Shown here: one piece after another, positions 39,733 through 49,022 of the stretch
Numbering within the stretch: the stretch's first letter is position 1
Layout of the letters: every line of letters starts with the position of its first letter
Assembly (NCBI GenBank): GCA_032355985.1
Contig: JAUKVZ010000001.1
Span: 620,001-684,000 of the forward strand
Direction: 5' to 3'
Length of the DNA stretch: 64,000 nucleotides
Source of the DNA: Sarcodiotheca gaudichaudii
Taxonomy: Eukaryota > Rhodophyta > Florideophyceae > Gigartinales > Solieriaceae
Translations under genes and position numbers: made by a program
The notes under the pieces: model-generated
What the model was told of the DNA's origin: nothing
Databases searched by the model: none
What the model saw: only the letters and a program-made list of their open reading frames with translations

Positions 39733-42297
39733 CTAGCGGGCGGCAAGCAACTCGCGCGGCGAGCGCCGAGCCAGACGAAGCGCGGCAGGCGCTCCCGCCA
39801 GCAGCGCCAGGCCGAAGACCACAGCGCATCCGATGAGCATGGCGCCGGGAGACGGGATCAGCCGCACATCCAGACCGAGGATCAGCCGCTGCAGCCGAAT
39901 CCCCGTCGCAGCCAGTTGATGGCCCATCAGCAACCCGAGAATGCAGGCGCTCATCGCGACGATGATGACCTCGCCGACGACGATCCGGGCAAGAAGTCGC
40001 CCCTCGGCGCCGATGGATCGAAGCACGCCAAACTCAAACCGTCGCGCATCGATGCCCGCCACCACCGTATTGGCGACCCCGAAACATGCGATGAACACCG
40101 CGACCAGAGCCAGCGCGGACATCATCTTGAGGAAACCGCCGCCGATGGAGTTGATCGCCTTCTTGATCTCGCGGCCGGAGACGATCATCAGCAGCGAGCC
40201 GCCGAGAGCTTCGCGCATCTCCTCAATGGCGACTTCGTCCGACACGCTGTCATCAAGCGTCACCTGGATCATGTTCACGGCGTCATTGCCGAAGATGCGT
40301 TTCATCTCCTCGCGAGTGCCGAAGACCGCGTGCGCCGCCTGGCGTCGATACACCTCGCCGACGGAGAAGAACTTGCTGACGATCTCCAGCCCCGGTGAAT
40401 TGATGACGCCGACGATCTCGAATGGATGCTTCCTGCCGTCATGTTCGAGTTCGATCGTCTCGCCCACACCTTTGCCCTGCGCTCGCAGAAACTCTTCAGC
40501 GACGAGGACGGCCCCACCTGCTTCCAGCGCCCGCCGTGCGCTCTCCGGATCGCCTTCGATCCAACTGAGCGTCGTCATGCGAAAGAAGGGCGCTACCTCG
40601 AAGCCGATGAAGTTCGTGTCGAGCGGGTTGATGCCGCGGATGCCGAATGATTCGACTCCGACTGTCTGCATCGTGACGGCGCATGAGTCGCGTACATAAG
40701 GCAGCGCATCTACGCGCTCTCGCTGCTCCTCCGTCAGGCCGCCAAGACCGTTGACGACGGCGTCAGGAAACTGCATGGAGCCGACGTAATCGCGAAGCGC
40801 CGCAGAACCCTCCGTCCAGATGGCGATCATGATGCTCAGCCCGGCCATGAGGGCGCCAGCAGTGAACCCGTGCTTGAGCGGTGTCGCTCGCACTGAACGC
40901 GTGAGCAGCTTTCGCGGCAGGCCCAGAATCCGTTCGATCATCCGTCCCATGAATCGAGAGAGAAGGACGACCACCGGCGCTCCAAGCAGGACGTAGCCGA
41001 TGAGCGTCATCGGAAGCCCTGCCGTCACATGCGCCCACCACACGAACTGGCCGTTTGTTGGAATCCAGGTCATCGCAAGGTGACTACATACGAGCACCAG
41101 TCCGCCGATCGCACACAGCAGGATCGTCCCGCTTCGAACCTTGCGCGCCCGGACGGTCAATCCCTGCAGGGGCGACATGCGGCTCGCAGCCAGCGCCGGC
41201 CAACCAGAGCCGACGAGTCCTGCGAAGATGGCGCCTCCAGCCGCCAGCGCGACGCCAAGAGGCGGCACGCGAATGCCGGATGGAAGCTGTTCACGAAAGA
41301 CGACGCCTCCGAGCAGGGCGATCAGCACGCCGATTGGTGCGCCGAGCACGCCGCCGATGAGTCCGAGCCCGGCGCCGATCATCATCTGCCCACCGGCAAG
41401 CTGTGATCGCGAGCCGCCGATGCAACGAATAACCGCCAGCTCGCGCTCCCGCTCGACCACGCCCGTCGCCAGGCCGGTCATGATGATGAAGCTGGCGCAC
41501 AGAAACGTAAACAGCCCCATGACAAACATCATGATGCGCGTCGTGCGGGTTCTCGTTTCAAGGCCGCTCGCCACCTTGGCCGTCGGTTCGATGACGACGC
41601 CCGGAGGAAGGTCCGTCGTGCGCGCTTCGGCGACACGTTCAACCTCTTGCGAATCACGCAACGCGACATCGATTTCAGTGACGCCCGTCACATCGCTCGA
41701 TGCCAGCAGAAGCGTGTCATCCGTCACGAAGGCGCGCGCCCGTCCGATCAGGCCGAGCGGAGGAGAAGCGGCGATGCCAACGACCTTCAGTTCAACCGGC
41801 TGACCCCAGCGTTCAACGATGAGCGTCTCGCCGACCGCCGCCTTCAGTTCGCGCGCGGCTTTGCGCTCAAGAAGCACCTCGCCATCCTGTTCGATCCGGC
41901 GGCCTTCGAGCACCTGCAGGGGGCGAAGGTCGAAATACGTGTCTACATCGACACCGACGCCCATGACGACCGTGGAGTCTCCGAGGAGCAGATGTCGCAG
42001 CGAGATCGGGGCTTCACAGACTGCCGTAACGAGTTCCGCTTCCGGCCACGCCCGAACAGCGTCGACCGTCTCAAAGGGAAAGCGAGCATCACCGGCATGC
42101 TTGAGGCGCAGGTCTGCGGCGCCGACCGCCCGGTTCATGCGCATCTCAATCGCGTGATTCACAGAGCCCGTCGTGCAAATGACGACCATGATCAGCGCGG
42201 TCGAAAGCGCAATCACACCGAGCATCAGCGCCGTGCGGGCGCGTCTACCCGACAAGCTGCTGGTAGCGAGCCGCAATGCTGCTCGTGTCGTGCCCAT
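39733..42297 (-). CDS. ABC transporter permease, FtsX/MacB-LolC superfamily
   Basis: An 854-aa membrane protein. An N-terminal helix (about 24-44), a large periplasmic domain, then helices near 255-400, a second periplasmic domain (about 520-720) and a final three-helix FtsX block (near 725-845). This duplicated FtsX arrangement is that of ~800-aa two-half permeases working with a LolD-like ATPase to move lipids, lipoproteins or peptides without a classical translocation path. The start overlaps the ATPase gene by 53 bp. No membrane fusion protein is nearby. Confidence 0.88.
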   Translation of the reverse strand: MGTTRAALRLATSSLSGRRARTALMLGVIALSTALIMVVICTTGSVNHAIEMRMNRAVGAADLRLKHAGDARFPFETVDAVRAWPEAELVTAVCEAPISLRHLLLGDSTVVMGVGVDVDTYFDLRPLQVLEGRRIEQDGEVLLERKAARELKAAVGETLIVERWGQPVELKVVGIAASPPLGLIGRARAFVTDDTLLLASSDVTGVTEIDVALRDSQEVERVAEARTTDLPPGVVIEPTAKVASGLETRTRTTRIMMFVMGLFTFLCASFIIMTGLATGVVERERELAVIRCIGGSRSQLAGGQMMIGAGLGLIGGVLGAPIGVLIALLGGVVFREQLPSGIRVPPLGVALAAGGAIFAGLVGSGWPALAASRMSPLQGLTVRARKVRSGTILLCAIGGLVLVCSHLAMTWIPTNGQFVWWAHVTAGLPMTLIGYVLLGAPVVVLLSRFMGRMIERILGLPRKLLTRSVRATPLKHGFTAGALMAGLSIMIAIWTEGSAALRDYVGSMQFPDAVVNGLGGLTEEQRERVDALPYVRDSCAVTMQTVGVESFGIRGINPLDTNFIGFEVAPFFRMTTLSWIEGDPESARRALEAGGAVLVAEEFLRAQGKGVGETIELEHDGRKHPFEIVGVINSPGLEIVSKFFSVGEVYRRQAAHAVFGTREEMKRIFGNDAVNMIQVTLDDSVSDEVAIEEMREALGGSLLMIVSGREIKKAINSIGGGFLKMMSALALVAVFIACFGVANTVVAGIDARRFEFGVLRSIGAEGRLLARIVVGEVIIVAMSACILGLLMGHQLAATGIRLQRLILGLDVRLIPSPGAMLIGCAVVFGLALLAGAPAALRLARRSPRELLAAR

Positions 42298-42973
42298 CTG
42301 GTTCGATGCTGCCCCTGATCACGCCGTCATTGAGAACGTAGACACACTGACAATGCTCGGCGGCATTGAGCTCGTGCGTCACCATGAGAATGGTCATTTC
42401 CTGCTCGCTCGCGATGTCTCGCAGCAGCCCCCAGAGCGCTGCGCTCGAACGCGAATCGAGACTGCCGGTCGGCTCATCGGCAAGCACGACGCGCGGCGAA
42501 AAGAGCAGCGCCCTTGCAATCGCGATGCGCTGCTGCTCGCCGCCGGAGAGCGCATCGGGCCGATGATCGGCGCGCGCTGTCAGGCCCAGGCGATCGAGAA
42601 GCTCCGCGCTGCGTTCGGCGAGCCATGCAGTGGTTTCACCGGCAAGCAGGCCGGGAAGTTCGATGTTCTCGCGCGCCGTCAGCGTGCCGATCAGATTGAA
42701 CTGCTGAAAAACGATGCCGACCTCACGCCGGCGAAAGAGCGTGAGCTGGCGCTCGGAGAGATTGTCGATGCGTTTGCCGGAGACCTGGAGCGATCCCGCA
42801 TCCGGTGTATCCAGCGCGGCGAGCAGATGAAGCAGCGTCGATTTGCCGCTGCCTGATGATCCCATGACGCCATAGAAACCCGCGTCCTGGATTTCGAGAT
42901 CGAGCCCTTTGAGGACTTCGACCTGTCGCTCGCCAATGACGAAGTTTTTCCTGACGCCTTCACAGCGGATCAT
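42245..42973 (-). CDS. ABC transporter ATPase, LolD/MacB-like
   Basis: A 242-aa ABC ATPase. Walker [16 protein letters not shown]-loop FQQFNLIGTLTARENIELP, signature LSGGEQQRIAIARAL and Walker B VVLADEPTGSLDSRS are all present, with the H-loop in MVTHELNAAEHC. The LLHLLAALDTPDAG spacing and DEPTGSLD place it in the LolD/MacB/FtsE group. It is cotranscribed with, and overlaps, the FtsX-type permease that follows on the minus strand. Confidence 0.94.
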   Translation of the reverse strand: MIRCEGVRKNFVIGERQVEVLKGLDLEIQDAGFYGVMGSSGSGKSTLLHLLAALDTPDAGSLQVSGKRIDNLSERQLTLFRRREVGIVFQQFNLIGTLTARENIELPGLLAGETTAWLAERSAELLDRLGLTARADHRPDALSGGEQQRIAIARALLFSPRVVLADEPTGSLDSRSSAALWGLLRDIASEQEMTILMVTHELNAAEHCQCVYVLNDGVIRGSIEPDGHDTSSIAARYQQLVG

Positions 42974-43079
42974 GGGCGCTCCATCTCAGCCACGCCGTGA
43001 GGCGGACGCATTCCAGTCCTTGCTGCTGATTGTGGGGTGAGTGCGTCTTCAGATTTCATCCAATCGACGACGCTGGAGA

Positions 43080-43463
43080 TCAGCCCACCGCATGCTTCTG
43101 ATCGTACGTCCCGGCATCCATCAGGCCATCCAGAGGCGACGTGTCAGAAACCCGCATCTTGACGAGCCACCCCTCGCCGTAGGGATCGGAGTTGAGGATC
43201 GAAGGATCCTCATCGAGTCTCTCATTGATTTCGACGATCTCGCCGCCGACCACGCTGTAGACCTCGCTCGTCGCCTTGACGGACTCGATCTCTCCGACGG
43301 AGCCGCCTGGTTCAATGGTGGCGCCGACGGGCTTCAGTTCGACGAACGTCACGTCGGTCAGCTCATCCACGGCGAACTGCGTGACGCCCACCGTGACGAC
43401 ATCGCCGTCATTTCGAAGCCATTCGTGCGAATCCGTGTAGCGGCAGTCAGCGGGGCTGGCCAT
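43080..43463 (-). CDS. gcvH: Glycine cleavage system H protein
   Basis: Lipoyl-carrier protein that shuttles the aminomethyl group between P, T and L proteins. The 127-aa product is normal length, opens with YTDSHEWLR and carries the lipoylated lysine K63 in GEIESVKATSEVY. No gcvP, gcvT or lipoylation genes are in the window. The 186-bp gap before it (43464-43649) separates it from a divergent gene; it holds a GGCCC-TTC-GGGCC hairpin and no other evident signal. Confidence 0.95.
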   Translation of the reverse strand: MASPADCRYTDSHEWLRNDGDVVTVGVTQFAVDELTDVTFVELKPVGATIEPGGSVGEIESVKATSEVYSVVGGEIVEINERLDEDPSILNSDPYGEGWLVKMRVSDTSPLDGLMDAGTYDQKHAVG

Positions 43464-43649
43464 TGCAGGTCACCTGATTTGAAGTCGAGAATGTGGTCCG
43501 CCTGCCGATCTGCAGGCCCTTCGGGCCGACATGCTATCTCCCGCGCAGGGACGGGGCCACCGCCCGAATCATCACAAGGACATCCGCGTTCGATCCGGGG
43601 TCATTTGCCCTCACGACGATCGGCGTTAGATTCTGGCAGGACCAGATAC

Positions 43650-44444
43650 ATGCTGCTCATTCTCTCGGCCGCTTCATATCGAGAACCGATTCAGTCCAAC
43701 GGCGCAGGCCCTGGACTCCTTGATCTTGGTCGCCACGCGCACACACAGATCGGGTTGCGCGGCATCCTCGCGACCACCGATCTGCTTGCCGGCGCCGATG
43801 CCGCGGCGCTTGATCGCTTCCGTGACAGCGCCGACAAGGCAAGCTGCCCCTGCCTCTTCCTGCTGGAGACACAGCCGCATCCGCTGGGTGAATCAAATGA
43901 AAAGCAGGCGGCCAAGTCGCTGGATCGCCTGGAGAATGTGCTCATCGCAGCCCAGCGCCTTGGATGCAGCGCCGCGGCATGTTCGATCTCCGGTCCTGCC
44001 AACTCCGAACCGGCGATGGAGCTCGCCGCCAAACGGCTGAAGAAACTCTCCGCCCGCGCCGAGCGCCTCGACCTGAACCTGCTGCTCAAGCCGTGTGAAG
44101 GTCTGACGGCGACGCCCGCGGGCCTGACCGAACTCATCAAGAAGGTCGGCGGCTTCCGTCTCGGCTCGTTGCCCGATTTCGCCTCTGCCGCACACTCGGG
44201 CGATCCCGTGGATTACCTGAGAAGGCTGGCGCCGTACGCGCCGGTGGTGATCGCATCGAGCGAGAGCTTCACGAAATCGGGCGAGCACAAGGGCTACTCG
44301 CTGAAGGAGTGCGCTGAGACGCTGATGAGCGTGGGATATGACGGCGCCGTCGCGGTCGAGTACTGCGGCAAGGGAGATATTGACGAATCACTTCGCTTCA
44401 CGATTGAAGCGATCGAACCGGTGTTGATGCCCGAGAAGGAATGA
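43650..44444 (+). CDS. Sugar phosphate isomerase/epimerase-like TIM-barrel protein
   Basis: A 264-aa protein starting at ATG 43650; further upstream in-frame sequence overlaps gcvH and is not coding. It follows the xylose-isomerase-like TIM-barrel layout (LDRLENVLIAAQRLGCSAAACSISG, LNLLLKPCEGLTATPAGLTELIKKVGGFRLGSLPDFASA, ending AVEYCGKGDI). Metal-ligand positions partly deviate from the usual E/D/H/E set (PCEG, LPDF, VEYC), so the activity cannot be assigned. An unusually Ala/Ser-rich protein. Confidence 0.72.
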   Translation: MLLILSAASYREPIQSNGAGPGLLDLGRHAHTQIGLRGILATTDLLAGADAAALDRFRDSADKASCPCLFLLETQPHPLGESNEKQAAKSLDRLENVLIAAQRLGCSAAACSISGPANSEPAMELAAKRLKKLSARAERLDLNLLLKPCEGLTATPAGLTELIKKVGGFRLGSLPDFASAAHSGDPVDYLRRLAPYAPVVIASSESFTKSGEHKGYSLKECAETLMSVGYDGAVAVEYCGKGDIDESLRFTIEAIEPVLMPEKE

Positions 44445-44481
44445 CGGGCGCGAACGCTCGATTGAGCAGGTGAAGGATCTG

Positions 44482-45228
44482 ATGATCGTGAGCAAACAGG
44501 CACGGAGAACGCCAAAGGTCACGCCGCCTCAGGATCGTCTCATTGTCACCATCGATGGGCCCGCAGGCACGGGCAAGTCCTCAGTCGGCCGCATGCTGGC
44601 GCTGCGTCTGGGGCTCCAGTTCCTCGATACCGGCGCGATGTATCGGGCGGCGACCGCACGAGCGATCGACGCCGGTGTTCCGCTGGACGATGAGCAAGCC
44701 GTCGCCGAACTCGCGATGGAAGCGGACTTCCACTTCGACTGGAACACGGATCCACCCACACTGCTGGCCTGCGGCAAGCCTTTCGACAATCGGCTTCGTG
44801 ATGACGATGTCACCCGAGCCGTCTCCGGTGTTTCCGCGCTCGCCGCGTTGAGAGAGGTTCTGGTGCGCAAACAGAAGCTGATCGGAGCGCAGCATCCGAG
44901 GCTTGTGTCGGAAGGCAGGGATCAGGGATCCGTTGTCTTTCCCGAGGCGGATGTGAAGCTGTATTTGCATGCATCTGCGCGTGTGCGCGCCGAGCGCCGC
45001 GCAGCGCAGCTTGAAGAAGCCGGGCGTCAGGTCGATCTTGATGCGCTGGAGCGCGAGCTTGAGGAACGCGATCGCTCCGACGCCGGCCGCGCCGTCGGCC
45101 CGCTGAAAAAGCCGGAAGACGCCATCGTCATCGATACATCCAAACTTGATTTCGATCAGGTGGTGGACAAGCTCGAAGAGGTCGTCCGCGCCCAACTGCC
45201 GACGGACGCGGCCGCGGGCGGAGAATGA
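44482..45228 (+). CDS. cmk: Cytidylate kinase
   Basis: Phosphorylates CMP and dCMP. The ~248-aa product has the P-loop GPAGTGKS (26-33), FLDTGAMYRA and the R-rich LID region (RAERRAAQLEEAGRQVDLDALEREL). ATG 44482 follows AAGGA by four bases; a GTG at 44470 is an alternative that adds four residues. Its stop overlaps the plsC start by 4 bp, linking nucleotide and phospholipid (CTP-using) metabolism, as in other bacteria where the two sit together. Confidence 0.94.
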   Translation: MIVSKQARRTPKVTPPQDRLIVTIDGPAGTGKSSVGRMLALRLGLQFLDTGAMYRAATARAIDAGVPLDDEQAVAELAMEADFHFDWNTDPPTLLACGKPFDNRLRDDDVTRAVSGVSALAALREVLVRKQKLIGAQHPRLVSEGRDQGSVVFPEADVKLYLHASARVRAERRAAQLEEAGRQVDLDALERELEERDRSDAGRAVGPLKKPEDAIVIDTSKLDFDQVVDKLEEVVRAQLPTDAAAGGE

Positions 45229-45902
45229 GCGCCGAAGAGGATTCATCAATCCGGCAGCGCTCCGCATTGCAGAAACTGCTCTACTTCTTCTGCAAGAACT
45301 TCGTCCATGTCATCCTGACCATCCTGTATCGACTGCGGGCATTTCACGTCGATCGCGTTCCGGCGTCGGGTCCGCTGCTGCTGGTCGGGAATCACGAATC
45401 ACATCTTGATCCGCAGGTCGTGGCGGTCGTGATGCGCAAGCGTCACATTCACTTTGTCGCGCGAGCATCCCTCTTTCGCAATCGATTCTTCGGCTGGATT
45501 ATCTCAGCGCTCAACGCGTCGCCGATCGAAGAGGGGGGGAAGTCGGACACCAGAGCGATCCGCAAAGCAATCTCGATTCTCGAAGCAGGCGAGGCGCTGC
45601 TCATGTTTCCCGAGGCGTCCCGATCATTTGATGGAAAGATGCAACCCTTCAAACGCGGCGCCGCCGTGTTGATCAAGCGCGCCAAGTGCCCCGTTCAGCC
45701 AATCGGCATCACGGGCGCCTTTGAGATCTGGCCGAGATCGCGCAAGCTGCCGCGAGTGCTCTTCGCGCCGCAACTCAAGATTGCATTTGGCGAGCCGATC
45801 CAGCCCGATGATCTGTTTCGCGACGGCGCCGATCAGGCGATGAAGCGGCTTGAGCGCGAGATCGCAGCGCTGGTCAAAGGCCTGGAGCGCAAAGAGCCTT
45901 GA
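45225..45902 (+). CDS. plsC: 1-acyl-glycerol-3-phosphate acyltransferase
   Basis: Transfers an acyl chain to lysophosphatidate at the inner membrane, giving phosphatidate. The 225-aa protein has one N-terminal hydrophobic segment (residues ~17-35), the catalytic HX4D motif (H57ESHLD62), and the phosphate-binding region FPEASRSFDG in place of the common FPEGTRS. The C-terminal ~25 residues are polar. It shares an ATGA overlap with cmk. Confidence 0.93.
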   Translation: MSAEEDSSIRQRSALQKLLYFFCKNFVHVILTILYRLRAFHVDRVPASGPLLLVGNHESHLDPQVVAVVMRKRHIHFVARASLFRNRFFGWIISALNASPIEEGGKSDTRAIRKAISILEAGEALLMFPEASRSFDGKMQPFKRGAAVLIKRAKCPVQPIGITGAFEIWPRSRKLPRVLFAPQLKIAFGEPIQPDDLFRDGADQAMKRLEREIAALVKGLERKEP

Positions 45903-45922
45903 GACTCCAAGTCCGCGGGCGC

Positions 45923-46546
45923 TCAGACGCGCGATGGATCGGCTGACATCTGCAGAAAGTTGCGCAGCAGCGCCGGGCCCTCCTCCGTCAGGAAACTCTC
46001 CGGATGGAACTGAACACCCTCCAGCGGCGCTCGATCCGCCTCGTCCTCCGCCCAGTTTCTGCGAAGCCCCATCACGACGCGCCCATCATCTTCATCAAGC
46101 CACGCCGACACCGTCCAGAGATTCTGATCGACAGTCTCGATGGGCACGACCAGACTGTGATATCGCGTCGCGATGAATGGATTGGACAATCCTGCGAAGA
46201 CGCCTTCGCCATCATGATGAATGGGGCTCGTCTTGCCGTGCATGAGACGCGAGTGCCGGCGCACTTCAAAGCCATGCGAATGTCCGATGCACTGATGGCC
46301 GAGACAGACGCCCAGAAGCGGAAGTTTGCCACCGAACTGAGTGACCACTTCATTGGAGATGCCCGCCTCCAGAGGCGTGCACGGCCCGGGCGAGATGATG
46401 ATCCGCTCCGGCGCCATCGCCTGAATCTCCGGGATCGAGACTTCGTCATTGCGCACGACGCGAATGTCGGCTTCGCCGTCCAGTTCGCCAAGGCGCTGCA
46501 CCAGGTTCCAGGTGAAGCTGTCGTAGTTGTCGATGACCAGAATCAA
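45923..46546 (-). CDS. pabA: Glutamine amidotransferase of chorismate-using enzymes (PabA/TrpG)
   Basis: Provides ammonia from glutamine for 4-amino-4-deoxychorismate or anthranilate synthesis. The 207-aa protein has the class I triad: C81 in GVCLGHQCIGH, and His and Glu in GVQFHPESFLTEEG. The opening ILVIDNYDSFTWNLVQ and ISPGPCTPLEAG are family hallmarks. The partner (pabB or trpE) is not adjacent, so whether it serves folate or tryptophan is unclear; many bacteria use one amphibolic protein. Confidence 0.93.
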   Translation of the reverse strand: MILVIDNYDSFTWNLVQRLGELDGEADIRVVRNDEVSIPEIQAMAPERIIISPGPCTPLEAGISNEVVTQFGGKLPLLGVCLGHQCIGHSHGFEVRRHSRLMHGKTSPIHHDGEGVFAGLSNPFIATRYHSLVVPIETVDQNLWTVSAWLDEDDGRVVMGLRRNWAEDEADRAPLEGVQFHPESFLTEEGPALLRNFLQMSADPSRV

Positions 46547-46637
46547 ACGCCGTCTCCGATTTGAATACCGGCGCAGGCGGAATCGCCGCGCTAATCGAGG
46601 AGCCCGGCATCATAGTCAACTTGAGCGTTGATCCGAC

Positions 46638-47429
46638 TCAGGCGGCTCGCGTTCCGGCGACGCCATCGCGCGTCACGAAGAACATGTCCGACGTGATCGG
46701 ATAGGGAAGGCGCTGGAAGTCACGATCCACGCGATCCTGCACGCGCTCGAGGAAGAGCGCCGGATCCGTTGAGATTGCGAGGAACATGTCGCGAGCAGGC
46801 GTTGCGACGTAGAAATCGCCGCCAAGCTCAGGCGCCAGTCGCGAGTGCAACGTGCCCAGCAGCAGGCGCGCCGCGTCGTATCCATCCTGCTCGGCGAACA
46901 GAATCGCCTTGCCGCCTTCTTCTGACTGCAGCATCTGCATGTCGAGCGTTGGCTTGTATCGCTCCAGATTGCTCCGGGCGATCGTGTCGAGCTCGTCAAT
47001 ATCCACGCCCCAGCGGATGAGCTGCTCCGTCGTGATGCTCACCGTCATGTTGGGCATGTCGATGACGTACAGCACGATCGTGCCGTTGACGTAGGGAGAG
47101 TGGGCGACAAGCTCTTGCGAGAGACGATCAAAGATCGCCTCGTGATGGATGCGCGGCATGATCATCGTCCGCGCCGCATCGATGGGCAATGCCTCAAGCT
47201 GCATCGTCTCCGATGCAAAGAGATGGTCGATGTACTGCTCGACGATTTCGCTGCCGCGCTCCGGATCGTGGGCGACGAGTCGGTAGAGGTTCTCCAGGTC
47301 CAGATGCCGCCCTTCGATCAGCGCCTCGCGCGGACCGATCAGGCCGATCTCCAGATCAGGATGGGCGCGCCGCAGCATCGCGAGCACCTGCTCGGCAAAC
47401 GCTTCCGGCTCTCGTGGCATTGAAGCCAT
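46638..47429 (-). CDS. DUF1444 (YtpQ-like) family protein
   Basis: A 263-aa soluble protein resembling DUF1444 / YtpQ: LDLENLYRLVAHDPERGSEIVEQYID, a 'MIMPRIH' segment, and PYVNGTIVLYVIDMPNMTVSITTEQL. The C-terminal part (YPITSDMFFVTRDGVA) is also like that family. Function is unknown. GAGGAG precedes the ATG by 11 bases; an internal ATG three codons in is also possible. It is divergent from kdsA across 157 bp. Confidence 0.75.
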   Translation of the reverse strand: MASMPREPEAFAEQVLAMLRRAHPDLEIGLIGPREALIEGRHLDLENLYRLVAHDPERGSEIVEQYIDHLFASETMQLEALPIDAARTMIMPRIHHEAIFDRLSQELVAHSPYVNGTIVLYVIDMPNMTVSITTEQLIRWGVDIDELDTIARSNLERYKPTLDMQMLQSEEGGKAILFAEQDGYDAARLLLGTLHSRLAPELGGDFYVATPARDMFLAISTDPALFLERVQDRVDRDFQRLPYPITSDMFFVTRDGVAGTRAA

Positions 47430-47586
47430 ACTCAGATCGACTCCTCACATGCGACGAACGTCCGCGTCGTCGCCTCGATGGGCTATCGACCGTACGACGC
47501 CGGGACGTGAACGACCTGTGCCAGATCGCCGCCCACCGCGACGATCAGCGCAGCGAACGATAGGTCGGCAGACTAGACTGCTTCCC

Positions 47587-48465
47587 ATGTCAAATGGCTG
47601 TCGCGTCGCCGACCTGACCATCTCGACGAACGGTCCGCTCACCATTATTGGTGGACCCTGTGTCCTTGAGTCATACGATCTCGCCCTGCAGATAGGTCGG
47701 GATCTGAAGGACTTTTGTGAGGAGTTCAGGCTCCAGTACGTCTTCAAGGCCAGTTTCGACAAGGCGAACCGCACCAGCGTTTCCTCGCCGCGTGGACCGG
47801 GCCTGCAGGACGGGCTCGCGAAAATGGCGCAGCTGCGCGATGAACTCGGCGTGCCGGTGACGACAGACATCCACACGCCCGAGCAGGCCGACGCCGCCGC
47901 CAGCGCTGTGGACCTGATTCAGATCCCCGCCTTCCTGTGCCGCCAGAGCGACTTGCTGGCGGCCGCCGGCGAAGCCGCAGGCAAGCACACCTGCGCCGTC
48001 AACGTCAAGAAAGGCCAGTTCCTCTCGCCTGGTGAGATGTCCGGACCCATCGGCAAACTGCTGCGCGCCGGATGCTCCAACATCCTGCTCACCGAGCGAG
48101 GGACAACCTTCGGCTACGGCCGCCTGGTCAACGACTTCCTCGGCATGGGCGACTTGATGGAGTTGTGTGTCGATGGCAAGGGTCCGTGGCCCATCTGCTT
48201 CGATTGCACGCACTCCACACAGCTTCCCGGCGCCGGCGCCACCACGGGTGGACGCCCCGAGCGGGCGCCGATGCTCGCGTGCGCCGCAGCCGCAACAGGC
48301 GTCAGTTCGATCTTTCTCGAGACACATCCGGACCCGGCATCGGCGCAGTCCGACGGGGCCACGATGATCCCGCTCGAACAGACCCGGACGCTTTTGCGCC
48401 GCCTTTCCAAGATTCATGCCGCCTTCGCCGATGCAGAAAGGCCCTCGCCGTCGCTTTCGCGTTGA
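47587..48465 (+). CDS. kdsA: 3-deoxy-8-phosphooctulonate synthase (KDO-8-P synthase)
   Basis: Condenses phosphoenolpyruvate and arabinose 5-phosphate to KDO-8-phosphate, the first step to the KDO of lipopolysaccharide. The 292-aa product has IIGGPCVLES, KASFDKANRTSVSSPRGPG, TDIHTPEQ, IPAFLCRQSDLL, NVKKGQFLSP and CFDCTHSTQLPG, all family motifs. The presence of the cysteine in IGGPCVLES suggests a metal-dependent form. ATG 47587 is chosen over an upstream in-frame extension. TAGACT at 47574-47579 lies where a near-leaderless transcript would begin. Shows that this lineage makes LPS. Confidence 0.95.
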   Translation: MSNGCRVADLTISTNGPLTIIGGPCVLESYDLALQIGRDLKDFCEEFRLQYVFKASFDKANRTSVSSPRGPGLQDGLAKMAQLRDELGVPVTTDIHTPEQADAAASAVDLIQIPAFLCRQSDLLAAAGEAAGKHTCAVNVKKGQFLSPGEMSGPIGKLLRAGCSNILLTERGTTFGYGRLVNDFLGMGDLMELCVDGKGPWPICFDCTHSTQLPGAGATTGGRPERAPMLACAAAATGVSSIFLETHPDPASAQSDGATMIPLEQTRTLLRRLSKIHAAFADAERPSPSLSR

Positions 48466-48503
48466 CCCTTCGCGCCCGCCGCTCATAGCCTTTGGTGTCT
48501 CTC

Positions 48504-49022
48504 ATGAAATGCGACAAATGTGACAACGAGGCGACGGTCCACGAGGTTGTCGTTCGCAAAGGCAAGAAGGTCGAGAAGCATCTCTGCGAACAGTGCGCCG
48601 CCGGTGAAGGCCTGAGCGTTCAGACTTCCCTCCCGATCAACACGCTGCTTTCCAAGTTCATGATGTCGACGCAGCTCGGCGAAGAGGGCGAAGGCGCCGA
48701 ACACTGCGCCGAATGTGGGCTGACGTTCGTGGAGTTTCGCCAGAGCGGATTGCTCGGCTGCCCGGCGTGTTACGACACATTTGAGGAACAGCTCACGCCG
48801 CTGATCGAACGCGCTCAGGAAGGCCGATCACAACACGTCGGCCGCGGCCCAGGAACATCCTCCCAGCGCGTCCATCGCGAGAACAGAATCGCATCGCTCA
48901 GGCAGGAGCTCGACGACGCGGTCGCCTCCGAACGATACGAGCGTGCGGCGCAGCTGCGCGATGAGCTTCGATCAATCTCCGAATCCGAAGACGACAAGGC
49001 CGAGAGCGAGGCTGACGGATGA
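48504..49022 (+). CDS. mcsA: McsA-like activator of the protein arginine kinase
   Basis: A 172-aa zinc-finger/UVR protein. Two CXXC-pair fingers are visible (CDKCDNEAT...CEQC and CAECG...CPAC) and a C-terminal UVR-like helix pair (IASLRQELDDAVASERYERAAQLRDEL). This is McsA architecture. McsA activates the arginine kinase McsB encoded next. ATG 48504 is chosen over a TTG at 48492. Followed by mcsB with a 4-bp overlap. Confidence 0.9.
   Translation: MKCDKCDNEATVHEVVVRKGKKVEKHLCEQCAAGEGLSVQTSLPINTLLSKFMMSTQLGEEGEGAEHCAECGLTFVEFRQSGLLGCPACYDTFEEQLTPLIERAQEGRSQHVGRGPGTSSQRVHRENRIASLRQELDDAVASERYERAAQLRDELRSISESEDDKAESEADG

Noticed and set aside
43041-43649. N-terminal 203-codon extension of the sugar isomerase-like gene
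   Set aside because: It runs antisense through gcvH and has low-complexity composition; the ATG at 43650 fits the TIM-barrel start.
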